64,000 nt of DNA from Zonotrichia leucophrys gambelii. Lineage: Eukaryota; Chordata; Aves; Passeriformes; Passerellidae. The DNA lies in contig NC_088186.1 in the NCBI RefSeq assembly GCF_028769735.1, positions 7,719,001 through 7,783,000 on the forward strand, in the 5' to 3' direction. Under the pieces are notes generated by a model. The model did not search any database, was not told where the DNA came from, and was given only the letters and a program-made list of their open reading frames with translations. This document shows, piece after piece, positions 11,501-24,871 of this stretch; the first letter of the stretch is position 1, and the number at the start of each line of letters is the position of its first letter. Made by a program: the position numbers and the translations under genes.

Positions 11501-14500
11501 TTGAAACAAGGGACTTGTCTACACATTGGTTTTAATGATTGTCCAAGCCACATATGAATATTTGAAATTTTCAGAGATGGTTCCAAGTAACTGGAGAACA
11601 GAAACTCCTGCATTTGGGACATGAGGTTCCTCCAGTGCTAACTTGTGTCCCTTTGGGATGGGCACTGGCCAAATCAGCACTTGGACTGGGAGCTCACACT
11701 GGTTCTGGTGCTTGCTGAAGGTCAGCCAGGAAAGAAGGAATGGAGACAGGACCTCAGCATCCTTTCCCCAGCTTGTGGTTCTGGCCCAGGAAAGACAGTG
11801 TGTCCTGAAAAAGAAAATAAACAAAATGCAGTGAGACTCCATAGAATGAAAGTGGAAAGCTGAACCTGTGCTTGTCACCAGGAAAGGAGTGGCAATGCAA
11901 ATTATGCAAATGCAGGGAACACTCGAATGAAAATGACAATGAAATACCAATAAAGCAGATTAATATCCTTGAAACTGGGGGAAATGGGATGATCTCCAGT
12001 CCCGACTTAATGACTTTTCTGAAGAGAAAGTGGCAAGAGGACTGGTAACAACGGTTTGGAGAAGAATTAAAATGAGCTTTGTAATGAAACTGTAAAATAT
12101 AATTACAAACTGCGAAAACTTTTTAAATATTTTTTATGAGAAACAGTCAAATTCTTCACACAGAAGCAGCCAAGACATTTTGCAGTGGCTATCACTTTCC
12201 CTGAAATCTCAGCATTTTATGTGATGACAGTCTCTTGCTTGGGAAGAGAAAAAGCTCTTAAAGTTGTCCCTTCTTTTTGAATAACAGCAAATCCCAAGGC
12301 GCCACCCAACTGGCAGCGAAATATTACAAAGCATTTAAAGACATCACAGAACTGAGCTGGGCTGGGAAATTTCAATGAAACCCAGGAAAAGTGTGGCTGG
12401 ATGTGTTTGCCAAGGCTCAGCACCTGCATTTTAATGCTGATGGAGAAGAAAGGACCTGCTCCTCCCTGGAGATCTCCTGTGGGGGATTAAATGTGGTTTT
12501 TACAGAGGGTTGGCATCAGCATCCCTGTGGCACCGAGGTGACAACAGAGCTGACGTGTTTGGCCTGGCAGAGTCTGGGAGCTTTGATCAGTCTTGTAGCA
12601 GCTTCTGGTGTGGCACCCGACGGTGGCACCGCGTCTCGCGGGTGTCTGTGCGCGCTGAAATCGTCTGAATTCCCAAAGCTGTTCCCTTTGGGGCTGCACA
12701 GGATGATAAACCAGGCTCTGGGAGAAGGCAGCCATGGTGCATTCACAGGAGATGTTCCCATTTGAGGGAGTGGTGCCCTCTCCTTCCCTTTTCAAATGTG
12801 GGATTTTCAATAGGCACCAGGAGCCAAGGAAAAGCTGAAAGCGGAGCTGCTACCGGCACCTCTGCAGGAGGAGCCAAACAAAGGCAGAGGCTGAAAGAAA
12901 TCGCTCTCCTAGACGATGAGAACTCAGCTTTGAAGGAAACTTTAAATAGATGCCAGCCAGTTCTGGCGTGCCAGCAGCCAGAGCCAAGAAAAGAAAGAGG
13001 GGGGAAGCCTCCCCAAATGTCTCCAGCTTTGGAGAAGAGCTGCAGCAAGAATGGCGTTAGAGAAAGCAGCTCCAGAGCCTGCTGGAGTGGCAGGGTGGGA
13101 AAGGGGAGGGGAAGGGCTGGCACTAGAAGCCAACTGGCAGCCAAGCTGGGAGGATATATTCCAAGCAGCAGTTCTATAATAACCAGCCTGTCTCTATTGC
13201 CCTTATTTCTCCCTGGGTTTGTTTTCTTCCTTTTGTTCATTTGGTGGGGCGCCCCTGCCTCGCTCCCTGCTGAGCAGTTATTGCCTGGTTTGCACAGCTG
13301 CTGTGCCTTCACTTCGTGGAGCAGCTGGATCAAGGAGAGCCTGCCAGGAGCTGGTGGGGAGGGCTGGGGCCTCCTGCTTCCCAGAAACGAGTTGGTGCCT
13401 CTAAATCCTCTCTATTCAAACACAGTGCTTGGAGCATCCTCTCCTCCCTTCTGCTGCTCCAGGGTTTGTGTCTCGAGGCAGCCCCTGCCCGTGCTGAGCA
13501 GGAGGAATTGTTCTAAATTCAGAGGTGCCTCAGATTTATGGAAAGAACTGTAGTGGCTTTTATGAGGATATGGAAATGCAAGGCATTATTTAGAGGACCC
13601 TTTAGCTGTGTCAAAGGGGGGAAGAAAGGAGAGTCCCTCCATCTGAGTAATAAAACCTCTTATGAATATGGGAGCCACTCAGCTCTACATTCAGTAGTTG
13701 TTTTTTTGGCTTTGTTTTTTTCTTGTAGGTAATAATTCAAAAAAGTAGAGCTGGAGCAATGGGAACGGCTTGCAGGGAAGGCAGGGTGGAGGAAGATACT
13801 CTGGAGGGCTCAGCCTGGAGTACGTCCTTGCTGCACAACAGTATGAAATATAGTATCAATTAAAGCTTCCCGTTTTTACAGCCTGTGAGAGGTTATATAC
13901 GGTGTGGGTGGATGTTTGTACTTTAGTGGGAGAGGTGGGTGAGATCCTCCAGTGGTGCAGAGGGAAGCAGGAGCTGCCTTTAGTGAGGGGCTGGTAGGGC
14001 TTTGTTTTATAAGTGGAAATAAAGCAAAGGGCATAAAGCAGGTTTTTGTCAAAGACATTTCAGGGCATTTACAGCCTTCTTCCCTCCTCTTCTGAGGTGT
14101 GTGCCAGGGAAGTTGTGGTGATCCTTCTGTACCTTGCTGGGCTGTGGGATGGGTGTAGAGGGGGTGCACAGAGCTCAGTGTGGGCAGGCAGGGATCCAGT
14201 GTGTGGGATCAGAGCTTGGTGTGGGCAGTGTCCCCACCTTGATGAGCTGCCCGTGTGTTGGCTCTGTCCCTCCTGCCAGTGTGGAATCCTCTTCCAGGAT
14301 GAACGCTGCCCTGAGAGCAAACCCAGATCCCCCCTTGCAAAGCCAGGAGTCCAGCAGAAGTGGAATTTCTACTCAAGACCGTGTTTTGTGTTGGAGCATC
14401 TGACAAGATGGCAGAGAGAGGTGGAGGGAGCTGCTTTTTGTTTATTCTTTTAATCTCCTGCATCTGTGTCTGCCTGCCTGAGCGAAGCCGTGCTGTCCTT

Positions 14501-14949
14501 GCCATGCAGCTGATCAGTAATTGTTTCATCTGCAGATTATTTCCTACCTTCCCCCACCACTGTTTTCTCCAAGATGCTGCTGAATTGGATGCTGCTATTA
14601 GCAGCCTGTGTTAATTTTCCCTGAAGACTGCTCTGCTGACTGCAATTGTTGGGACTCACAACAACTTCTCATTTTGGTTTTAATTAAATGTGTTGGTTTA
14701 AACTGTTTGTTTTTGACATCTCCTGCTCAGTCTTCTGCAGCTCTTGGAGGTGACTGAGCATTGCCTTGTGCCCTCAGGGCACTCAGGATGTGCTGTATGT
14801 GTGCTCACACAGAGATGAGCCATGGGAGGTGGGGGACTGGCTGTGCCCCATCCCCTTTGGCATCAAGAAGAAGCTGGACACACTCTCTGATTTTCAGGTG
14901 AAGCTCCCCAGGTTTGTACCAGGATGGAGAAAGAGATCTGGTCTCAAAG

Positions 14950-15075
14950 CTATCTCAGGTCAGACTGGGTGGAGCTCTGAGCAATCTGGTCCAGTGCAGG
15001 GTGTCCCTGCCCATGGGAGAGGCGTGGAACAAGATGATCTTTAAGGTCCCAAAGCATTCTGTGATGCTGTGATCT
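14950..15075 (+). mobile_element. CR1 LINE 3' end fragment, sense
   Basis: It contains gactgggtggagctctgagc, ccctgcccatgggagaggcg, gatctttaaggtccc and cattctgtgatgctgtgat, the CR1 3' terminal order including the start of the short 8-bp terminal repeat. Confidence 0.85.
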
Positions 15076-15816
15076 TTTCAGGCTTTCAGAAAGATTCTGA
15101 ATTTGGGGTCTCCCATGTTCACCAGCTGTTCCCAGATCCATATTCCCCTCTGAAATCAACAGAAGGAATTGGTTTAAAATATTTTTTTTCTTGTGCTGTG
15201 TTCTCCTCCCAGGGTTTTTTGCTCTCTGGAGACCTGGGTCAGGGCTCTGACAGAAGCAACACTTTCTTGCAGACTCAGTGTCACGTCTGGCTGCTCCAGG
15301 CCCTGTGTGTTTCATGTAAGGTGGCCGTGTTTGGGGGCAGCTTTACAAATTGCATTTTATTCCAGCAGCTCGTAATCAGCAGGGTCACCTCGGTGTCTGT
15401 GTTACAGCTCACTCCTGCTCCCGTGTCTGCTTCCCTGGCAAGAAAATGTGAGCAAATGGCTGCAGCGTTACCAGACATGAACTCTAAATATTAACATCAA
15501 TTTATGAACTGTATCAGCGTGGATCAAAGGGATTCCAAGACGGTTTTACAGCACGAACGCTCTTTGCATGAAGAACTAATCAGCTTCTGGAGGCTGAAGT
15601 ACATCATGTTTATATCGTGCCTTTGGCAGGCTGGTGAACCTGCTCAGCTGCTGCCCAGCTCCCCAGCCCTGTGCCTGCCAGAGGCATCCCCAGCTCCTGG
15701 GGCAGGGAAGCCAAATGTTCTTCCTTCTCCTCTGCAGGATTGAGTGGAGCAAAGCCAGCAGGATTGGCATTGGATTGGCATTGGATTGGTGTTTGCATTT
15801 GGATGGTGTTGGCAGG

Positions 15817-16199
15817 TGTGATGGTGTTCACAGGGGTCTGAGGATGAGGGAAGAGATGGGGATCTGACTCCATGTTTCAGAAGGCTGATTTATTATTTTA
15901 TGATATATATTACATTAAAACTATACTAAAAGAATAGAAGAAAGGATTTCATCAGAAGGCTGGCTAAGAACAGAATAACAAAGAATGATAACAAAGGTTT
16001 GTGGCTCAGACTCTCTGTCTGAGCCAGCTGACTGTGATTGTCCATTAATTACTAACAACCAACATGGGCCAATCCCAGATGCACCTGTTGCATTCCACAG
16101 CAGCAGATAACCATTGTTTGCATTTTGTTCCTGAGGCCTCCCAGCTTCTCAGGAGGAAAAATCTTAAGGAAAGGATTTTCATAAAAGATGTCTGCGACA
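15817..16199 (-). mobile_element. Solo LTR, group A (copy 3), antisense
   Basis: The 383-bp element starts TGTGATGGTGTTCACAGG and ends GTCTGCGACA. Flanks ggcagg (15811-15816) and agcagg (16200-16205) agree at 5 of 6 bases, a slightly decayed target-site duplication. Just upstream is a short 11-bp direct repeat (attggcattgg, 15764-15790). Confidence 0.88.
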
Positions 16200-18412
16200 A
16201 GCAGGAGCTGCTTCAGAGCTGGGAAGTATTGCATGCTGAGAGATGCCCCCTCCCCACAGGGGTGGGCACTTGCTGAGCTTTACCAACACCATTTACCCTC
16301 TGCTTTGGGAGGGATGGCACATCTTTGATCAGCCAACCTGCTCTCCCTCCCATAGATGGAGATGCAAACATTGAATTCTGCATTCATACAACAAGCTTAT
16401 CGCAGCTCCTCTGTGCTTTGTGATGTGATCAGATTTGGGCTGGATTTCCCTGAACCCTTTTCTGATATCTGGAGAGCATCACTGTCAGAGAGCCCCGGGC
16501 TGCAGCGTGGGAGCTGGGAGATGCAGAGCATTAAGGAGAAGATTTTTAGGGTTTTTTTTTTTTTTTTCAGGAGTCTCATTTCTGTCTCAGCCCCTGCTGG
16601 CCCAGATGGCTTCTGAGGACAGAGCTGTGCTCTTACCAACACCTCCACAATGACTTTGTCTAAAGCTGCCATGGGAGATCTCAAGGCAGCATGAGCTTGA
16701 CCACAAGGCAGGGTGGGCAGATTCCTTCTTGCTTAAGTTTAGGAGAAGTTGGCAGAGCCATCACCTGCCTTATAAATACATTTGTTGTTTGTCAGGAGCT
16801 CAGCCCTGGAGAAATCAAGGCTGAGTGACAAGAAAACCCAAAGAGAGAGTCTGTCAGAATGATCAAGGAAATGTAATTTAACACTTAAATTGTAGCCCTG
16901 CTCCTCCCACAGGAAAGGTGGTGCCACTTTGAGCTGTAATTGCACACAGACATGTACTGCTAATTGACTTCTGCTTTGCCAGGGTGGAAAAGCTCTGGGA
17001 GGATTAATGGTGTTCCAAAGGGATGGAGGCTTGATCACCATTGGGTTGGGCAGGTGAGAGCCCATGGGTGCAGTTCATGTGCTGAAAATACACCCTGGAG
17101 TCAAGCACTGTGAGACATAAACTGTGAGTGCTTCAGTTGAGGGAGGATTGAATGAAAGATGTGTCCATAGGCTTGTGCTGTTTTCTAATCTTTCTGTTAC
17201 AGCTTTCTGTTTAAGAAATTCACCTTGTTCAGTGAGAGAAATAGTTAAAACAGAGTAAAGAGGATTGTCAGGATTGTCTTGGATTTTAACCTGGTGTGAT
17301 GCTGACCCTGGATTCAAACTAGACTATAGAATTTAGAGTTTGACTTAGAACTATTTAAATTATTCTCAGATCACCTGGTTTTGTGCTGGGCAGGTGAGGG
17401 ATGGTAAAGCTGAGTACTATGTTAGTCTGTGGGTGCAGTCCTGCCCCAAATCACATTTCCTTGCTAAAGTCAGTACATGTGTGTCCTGGGCTCCCAAAGT
17501 GTGTCTGGCTCTTTGGCATTTTCTGGGAGAAATTTCAGAAGCAGAAGTTTCCATGCCCTGGGCCCAGGACAGGAGAGGGAGAGCTGATCAAGGGGAAGAG
17601 CTGATAGGGGAGGAGTTGTCTCTTTGGGCAATGTTCTTTCAAGTTTAACAAGGGGGAAAAAAGGGTTTCTAAAGAAATCAAATAGGGTTATTCTTTGTAC
17701 CTATAGAATGAAGCCAGAGGGATCATCTTTCCTCTAGTGTTTATAAAAACTATCTGTAACAGGATTAGAACTGTATGATAGCATAGGGCTGGATACATTA
17801 ATAGAAACCTATAGTATGACCTCCCATTGCTTCCCAACACAAAATACTAATTTTAGATGAAAAGGAGTTTTGTTGGCCAAGAAACAGTGAATGGACCAAA
17901 GATGACAAAAAAGAGCAGAGGGAGGAATAAATAGATGTTCTTCAAAAAAAATTATATTTTGATCTTTTGCCTTGAAAAGAAAGAGAAAGGAAAAGCCAAA
18001 CCCTTTTGGCTGCCTTTTGGGTGCTTTGTTCTTTTCCCTTGTTAGATATCTCTTCTGAGCTGTTTTATCCTGTTGTGTTCTTGAAAATGATTTTTGAAAT
18101 GTCAAAACTTCAAGCCTCTTTTGTCAAGGCTTAAGCAATTCCACTGAACTTTGAAGGAGACCCCAGCATGAGAGACATGAACTTCTGATGCTGCCTTAAC
18201 TCACCCAGCTTTGATCAGCGCTGGGGAGGGAACGGGGGGAGTGGAAAACACACGCGCACAGAAACCCAAACAAATCAATCCCCTGAGGGGTTGCTGGACC
18301 TTGTGGAGCTGAGAGGGGGCTGGAGCTGTGTCCTGGTGTTCTCCACACTGCTCCGTGGCATTGGCTGGCTTGTAATTCCAACAGTATTTGAGAGACATGT
18401 CCTGGTACGGAG

Positions 18413-18829
18413 TGTTGTATTTGCAGGGAATGCCCCAACGAAGGTGGGAATGATGAATCTGACTCCATGTTCTCACAAGGCTAATTTATTACTTTATGAT
18501 ACTATATTATACTAAAGAATACTAAACTATACTAAAGAATACAGAAAGGATACTTACAGAAGGCTAAAAAGATAATAATGAAAATTCCTGACTCTTTCCA
18601 GAGTCCTGACACAGCTTGGCCCTGATTGGCCAAAGAGTGAAAACAACTCCCAGCAGAATGCAATGGAACAATCACCTGTGGGTAAACAATCTCCAAACAC
18701 ATTCCAGATGAGCACAACACAGGAGAAGCAAATGAGATAAGAATTGTTTTCCTTTTCTCTGAGGCTTCTCAGCTTCCCAGGAGAAAAATCCTGGGCAAAG
18801 GGATTTTTTCAGAGAATGTGAATGCCACA
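18413..18829 (-). mobile_element. Solo LTR, group B (copy 2), antisense
   Basis: The ~417-bp element starts near TGTTGTATTTGCAGGG and ends AATGCCACA. The landmarks run in antisense order: ctgactccatgttctcacaa, tactatattatactaaagaa, cacagcttggccctgattgg, then the mirrored 3' block with ttcccaggagaaaaatcctg. The target-site duplication is not clear; GGTACG (18404) and GGTATG (18830) are near-matches offset by a few bases. Confidence 0.82.
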
Positions 18830-19947
18830 GGTATGGGGTTCCTCAGAGGTGGTGCTGGGTGCAGAGTTGTCATTTTGTTTCTGTATTCACTTGGTTGGTT
18901 GATGGCTGCTTTACCCTGAGAACTAAATGTCGCTGTTCAAGGGAGATTTCAGCAAGGCTTTGAGTGGGAAGCTTGACATTTGTGTCCAGGAGAATGCCTG
19001 GGAGGTTGGACGTGGGGACAGCAGGGTGGACAGTCCCTCCTGTATCTTCAGAGTGTCTGTGCTGGGATCTGCTCTGGGGACTGCAGCTGAAGGGGTGCTT
19101 CAAACCGGGTGTGGGGGTGATTTAGTAGGGTCTGAGGTCCTTGAGGAGGGTTTTGGGAGGCTGGTTTGTACTGGGTTTCACCCCCCTTAAGTCCTCCATC
19201 ACTTCCCTTCCCTCCATCCAGAGATTGCAGTCGTGGAAAACAAATCCAGCTGATGTTCCCAGCAAGGTGTTTGAAACAGCTTTCGCTTGGAAAAATGTTT
19301 GTTCTTGGTAATTTCTAAAAGAATTTGTTCCTCAACCTGCCCTTTCTGAGCTTTTCAATGTGGTTTTGATATGTATACGACGGTGACTTTTGAGAAACTG
19401 TTTTCTGTGTGTGGATTCTTTGAAAGTGAAGTGAAAAATTTTGTGAAAAGGCTTTGAAATCATCAGAATTTTAGCTTTCAAAATATTTGTAGAGTGCCTT
19501 TTTTCTGTTATTTATTTCACAGGCAAGCTATAAAGGGATCAAGGTTGGGGTGTTTGTTTGTTTGTTTGTGTTTTCAGTGGGAGAGAAGGTGATGAAGGTG
19601 TCTGTGAATGTCTCTCAAAACCTTGCCACACACTCAGCTTCAGAGATGTGAGAAGTTTCCTTGCTAGAAGTTGTTCCTTCACTCCTCTGAGGAAGGAAAG
19701 GGAGGAAAAGAAAGGGGAGGAAGGAGGTAAAGGACAAAGGAAACTAAAACCTTTAATTTCCCTGGGTTTGGGTTTTTCAGACTGAGGTAGAAAAACCTCC
19801 ATTTTGCACTGAGCCTGAATTTTTGGATTGAGAGCTTTTCACTGCTGCTTTTCGAATAAACAAACAAACCAACCCCCATAAAAACCTGATAATGAGGATG
19901 ACTTCTCAATCAGAATTACTAAAATCAAAATAATTAATCTTCAAAAT

Positions 19948-20336
19948 ACCTGGAGCCAGAGAAGGGGCTGGAGCAAAAGTCTGATGAGGAGCATCTGAGG
20001 GAGAAAAGGAGGCTTGGGGGAATCTTCTCACTCTCTACAACTCCCTGACAGGAGGGTGGAACCAGGGGGGGTTTGGCCTTTTCTCCCAGGGAACATTTAG
20101 GTTGAATATAAAGATTCTTTAGGTTGAATGTAAAGATTTCTCTGATTTCTTCAGAGAAAAGGGTTGTCCAGCCCTGGCACAGCTGCCCAGGGCAGTGATG
20201 GAGTCCCCATTCCTGGAGGGATTTAAAAAGTGCATGGATGTGGCACTGGGGACAGGTCCTGGTTGCCTTGGCAGAGGAACAGTGGGATTTGATGATCTGA
20301 GAGGTCTTTTCCACCTGAATGATTCCATTTTGGGGA
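19948..20336 (+). mobile_element. CR1 LINE 3' fragment, sense
   Basis: It runs from agccagagaaggggctggag through aaaaggaggcttgggggaat and actctctacaactccctgac to tcctggagggatttaaaaag and ggcactggggacaggtcctg, ending gaatgattccatttt. This is the order of the CR1 3' region. An internal stretch (about 20090-20150) carries a small duplication of tttaggttgaatrtaaagat. Confidence 0.82.
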
Positions 20337-22284
20337 GCCCCAGAGGTCACCCCTCCATCACCCACCTGCCCATGGAGCAGATCCTGGAGCAGGATCCTCT
20401 GCCAGCTTCATCCCTCTGGGTACCAATGGCATGTCTGGTTTGTGTCGGGTTTACTTCTGTGACTTCCAAGCTGTATTTTAACCAGAAGTGGGGTTCATTA
20501 AATAGGGATTTAATCAAGAGCTGCTGGTTTTGCTCTTCAGTCCTTGGGTGCAGAGGGAGTTGTCTGTAGCTGAGTCTCAAAACAACCCTACGTGCTTCCC
20601 AAGCCTTGCTCTTTATTAGGGAGCTGCGGAAATCAGGAGGAAAACAAAATTGACAGGTTACTACTTAGACACCTACATGTAAATAGTAAACACTCCCAAA
20701 GGGTGCACAATGCATTTCTGTTTGGGAAAAGAAGCCAGCAATTGTTGTTATTGGTATGTAAGGCTATCTTTAAAAATTCATTGAAAAGAATAATTAGGGG
20801 ATAAAACCACGTGGCTCTAAGAAACTTCTTTGTGCTCAGTGTTTCTCTGCTTTGCAGTGGTGCTGGGGGGTTTACCCAGTGATTTACTGCTGCCTTGTGT
20901 CTGATTGAGATGTATCCTGCAGCCTTGGTGGGGCAGCCCCTGCCTTGCTGTGTCTCTGATGTCTAATTCTCATTTGCTTGAGCAGTCAGCAGCTTGGCAG
21001 CCTCCACTGGCTTTGAGTTTAGACATGTGTCTGTGAATGTGTTTATGGTATATAAACACTCTGAGTGTCAAAGACCCAAGTTTATGGGAAATTAGGGCTT
21101 GGATTTAGCTGGTGCTGAGATCTTGGGATGCCTGAAAATGAGGTCACTCACTGGGATGCTTGACTCGAGGCTCTGCTTGTTTTATCCTTTGCATGGCTAA
21201 TGTGGTGCAGGATGAGGGTGAGAAGGGCTCCCTCTTGCTAAGCATCAGGGATCCTCTTCAAAAGGAGATCCAGAGTTTGTGTTCAAGCAGGTTCACGTGG
21301 GGTGGCTGCTGCTGCAGGCTCATTGTCCTGCTTTTTTAATCTCTTGGCTTTCATCAAAGTAAGTTGGGGCTTCAAAGAATGGTGTCCTAGTCCTTTACTA
21401 AGGGCCATAAGCCTTACAGTTTCATAACAACAGGCCCTGGATCTGTAGACTTGCTATCCCTGGGTAATCTCTGAGAAGGATTTCAACATTCAGACAGTGG
21501 TTGCAAATTTTGCCCACGTTGCAAGTCCTCAGACTTAGTGCAGAATCTCACAGCCACCTTTCCACTACCTGGTAGTTCCCCTTGCCCAGTCCTCCTTGCA
21601 GGTTTCTTCTCCCCTCTTTTTAGAGGCTTTTACCATGGTGAGTTTTGCAAAACACCACTTAATGGCAGAGGTTTTTTGGCTCCTCTCTGATCTGTGCAGC
21701 ACTGTTATGGAGGCAGTCTTATAATCAATGTAATTGAAGATCAGAGTTAATGAGGACCTCTGTGCCTGCAAAATCCCCCAAGCGATGCTGGGCCTCAGAT
21801 GTTAGATAAGGAAATGATTGGGCTGAACTGAAAATCTATTTGGCTAATTAGATGATGCATATTCCCAGATGCCAGTGGGGAAAAATACATTTCGCAAAAT
21901 AAAGAAGCATAAGATTTTGTAAGAAAATATTTTTGGCAGGAATTCGCTTGTAACTCACAGGAGGGAGAGGGTGGGGGAGTGTCTGGTATGAGATAACTCA
22001 CACAAGAAGTTGTGTGTTGGGCCAATCCACTCACCTTCCACAAAAGGTGAACAGGCCCTGCTGCTGCTGCCCATCTGTGCCCTGAGCTCCAGGTGCCTCC
22101 AGGACAATTCCTCCTTAATGCTCTGGTTACAGATCAGAATAATTACACTGGTCCTCATTTCTGCAGAGACCTGGAATCAAATCCCAGTAGTGCAAGGGCA
22201 GAGGAGCTGGTGGTCCATTTGCTGGAGCACATTGCTGTGGAGAAAAATGGTCAAATGAAGTTCTTTGGGACCAGCTGTCAGTGA

Positions 22285-22671
22285 TGTCGCAGACATCTTT
22301 TATGAAAAATCTTTTTTTTAGGATTTTTTCCTCCTGAGAAACTGAGAAGCCTCAGGAACAGAATGTAAACAATGATTATCTGCTGCTGTGGAATGCAACA
22401 GGTGCATCTGTGATTGGTCAATGTTGATTGTTTTTATTTAATAGCTAATCACAGCTCAGCTGGCTCGGACAGAGAGTCCAAGACAGCTGCCCTTGTTATT
22501 ATTCTTGCTTAGTTTATTTTTAGCTAGCCTTCTGATGAAATCTTTTCATTTGTTGTTTTAGTACAGTTTTAATGTAATATATATCATAATATAATAAATC
22601 AAACTTTCTGAAACATGGAGTCAGATCCTTGTCTCTTTCCTCAACGTGAGACCCCTGTGAACATGGTCACC
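22285..22671 (+). mobile_element. Solo LTR, group A (copy 4), sense, 149 bp before an exon
   Basis: The 387-bp element starts TGTCGCAGACATC. A perfect 6-bp duplication CAGTGA flanks it (22279-22284, 22672-22677). It holds an intact AATAAA at 22593-22598 in the gene's own orientation. The last bases, GGTCACC, have drifted from the usual ATCACA end. It lies just upstream of the 22821 exon. Confidence 0.9.
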
Positions 22672-22820
22672 CAGTGAACTCATTATTATTTTACAGATCT
22701 TGTCATCACAGCAGCTCCTGAAGAGTGCGGTGCTCTGATGCTAGGCCAAAATGCACATTTGGGGTTTTTCTTTCAGATTTCCACACTCACCTAACACACT
22801 TTTTTCCCCATTCCCCACAG

Positions 22821-22988
22821 GGAGCAGCTTCGTTGTGAGTGAGGGCAGCTACCTGGACATCTCTGACTGGCTGAACCCAGCCAAGCTGTCCCTGTACTAT
22901 CAGATCAATGCCACGTCCCCCTGGGTGAGGGATCTCTGTGGACAGAGGACCACTGATGCCTGTGAGCAGCTCTGTGACCAGGACACAG
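22821..22988 (+). CDS. ASTN2: ASTN2 exon: proximal ectodomain and start of EGF-like module 1
   Basis: This 168-nt exon lies between a pyrimidine-rich acceptor (ttccccacag, ending 22820) and donor gtaagg (22989). Phase is 1 in and 1 out. The split glycine codon joins the preceding exon to give ...FIADGSSFVVSEGSYLDI. The peptide continues with DWLNPAKLSLYYQINATSPW, which includes an N-glycosylation sequon (NAT). It ends with the first three cysteines of an EGF-like module (DLC, DAC and QLC, spaced C-x7-C-x3-C). The last residues read CDQDTG, where the mammalian sequence as I recall it reads CDPETG; this is a lineage substitution outside the cysteines. A sense-oriented LTR ends 149 bp upstream of the acceptor. 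Confidence 0.96.
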
Positions 22989-24871
22989 GTAAGGGAAGCT
23001 GTGTTAGAAGGAAACCCTTGGAAAGCTCAGAGATGTGAGGGAGAAGGTCTGTCACTGGGTATTTTGATGGCTCACCTCTGCTCTAGCCTGGTGGTAGGCA
23101 TAGGGGACTGAGGGGTTCTAGCAAGGTCACAAACTGGGGACCCCCATCAGCAAAGTGTTCACACAAGATGGGGATTTGAAATGGTGAATTTACCAGTTCT
23201 CTGGTGTGACAGCTGCAGGCATGTGGAGTTTTTCTGCTTCTCAGTTGGGTTGTTCTGCTTCTCAGTTGGGTTGTCCAGTCTGGACAATGTGAATTTACCC
23301 CATCTCCATTCCTCTTCTGGCCATTTTCACTGCAGAGCACCACAATTCCCAGTAGTTCCTGCTCGTGCCTGGTGCTTACCTAGGTTGGATGTGTCCTCCA
23401 GCCCTTCCTGGTGGAGTTGTGAGCTCTGCCATCCCTCCTCATCTCTGATGAGAGTTCTGCTGAGCTGTTCTGCTGGTGTGCAGCTCCTGCCTGTGGAGCA
23501 GAGCCAGCCCTGGTGGAACCCAGGTGTGGGACTGGCCAAAGGACAAGTGTCACCTTCCCCTCTGTCTTTGTTGGGTGACACATGGGAGTGCTGCAGTGAG
23601 CCAAGAACACAGAACATAGCAAACCACACAAGGTGACAGGACCTTGCACAAGAGGATGGCCTGGGGACTGTGCTTGGTTTTTGTGCTGTGACTGACCAGT
23701 GGCTCATCAGCCTTGCGTTGGATGCCTTCTTGGTGGTGTGCAGACAAGTGTCTCTGTGGTCCTGGCTTGATGAATGTCTGAAAAGCACCCAAACCCCATC
23801 TCCTTGCAGAGGGATGCCATCCCAGCTTACTCCCAGCTCTCCTTGTGAGCCATGAGCTTCTTCACCCTATGTGTGTATGAGATTCATGGCTGCAGGTAAG
23901 GATGTTGGTGTCTGGCTCTGCCAGAGGGTTTAAAGGATGGCTCACTGTGGAGAAGGCTTTTCCTAAGCCTCCCAAAGCCCCTGACTGTCATAATACATGG
24001 ATTAGAACAAGAAATCCTTCAGAGTCGTGAACACCTCATGGGGTGCTGGGGGTGACCCTGTTCTCATCCCTCCCTGCTCAGCTGAGATGCAAATACTGAA
24101 CTTGGTCTTACAAACTAATTTTACTGGTCAAGACAATCTTCTCTTCTTAAGTATTCCTGTTCCTCAAGGCTTGTCTGCATGGCAGGCATGGCAAGAGGGT
24201 GATGCTGCATGAATTCCCTGTATAGACAGCCCTGGGCATCACCCAAAGCCCCAAGCAGGGCTGGGAGGTGCCAACAGCCATGCTGACAGATGGAGGTGGT
24301 GCAGGAGGAGGCTCTCCTCATCCAGATGTCACAGAGCAGAAAGATTTTTTGTTCCAGGCATTGGCAATACACAGCCACCTCAGTGGGAGAGGGGAGCTGC
24401 ATTCAGCTGTCCCCTGGTTCAGAGGGGGAGAGAAACAGCTCTGCCTTCAGCAGAAACCACAAGGACACTGTATGGAGCCAGAGCATGACTGCCCTGCTGG
24501 AAGAGCCCTGTGGCTCCCCTGGCCAGCCCCATCCTTGGCAGGGAGCAGGGCTGGCTGATCCTGCCGTGGCCTCGGTGTGAGGAGCTGCTGCTCTGCCCTG
24601 CCGGCCCAGCTGCTGCTCCTGCTGTGACCCCGGCTCCCAGAGCAGCTTGTCACTCCTGCTGGATGCCCCACGCTCCAGCAGGATGTGTCAGATCTGGTTT
24701 GCAGGGAAGGGAGAGATGCTCATTATCCCGGGAGTTGTGCTGGAGCTGAACCTCGGCAGCTGCTCTGCGTTCCCAGCCCTGGTGCCCGTGGTCCCTGCCT
24801 GCCCAGGGTGAGGGCAGAGCAGCTGCATCCCAGCCCTCAGGGCCCTCTCCTGAAATCTGTCCTTGGGCTTC

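Larger units (their letters stand above)
9225..22820 (+). other. ASTN2: ASTN2 intron, 13.6 kb
   Basis: This intron joins the membrane-span exon to the EGF-1 exon, phase 1. It holds a nested LTR pair (9257 to ~9940), group A LTRs at 10711, 15817 and 22285, a group B LTR at 18413, and CR1 3' ends near 11345, 14950 and 19948. Between them (9946-10704, 11501-14949, 16206-18403, 18836-19947, 20337-22278) I see no repeats or exons. ORFs there, including one of 263 codons at 12762-13553, show no family resemblance. Confidence 0.9.

Noticed and set aside
12762..13553. A 263-codon + strand ORF
   Set aside because: No recognisable domain, no matching splice or promoter context, and no resemblance to ASTN2. 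Another long ORF overlaps it on the minus strand, so chance in GC-moderate intron is likely.
22751..23038. ORF extending beyond the 22821-22988 exon on both sides
   Set aside because: The extra residues come from the pyrimidine tract and intron. Splice sites and phase fix the exon limits.
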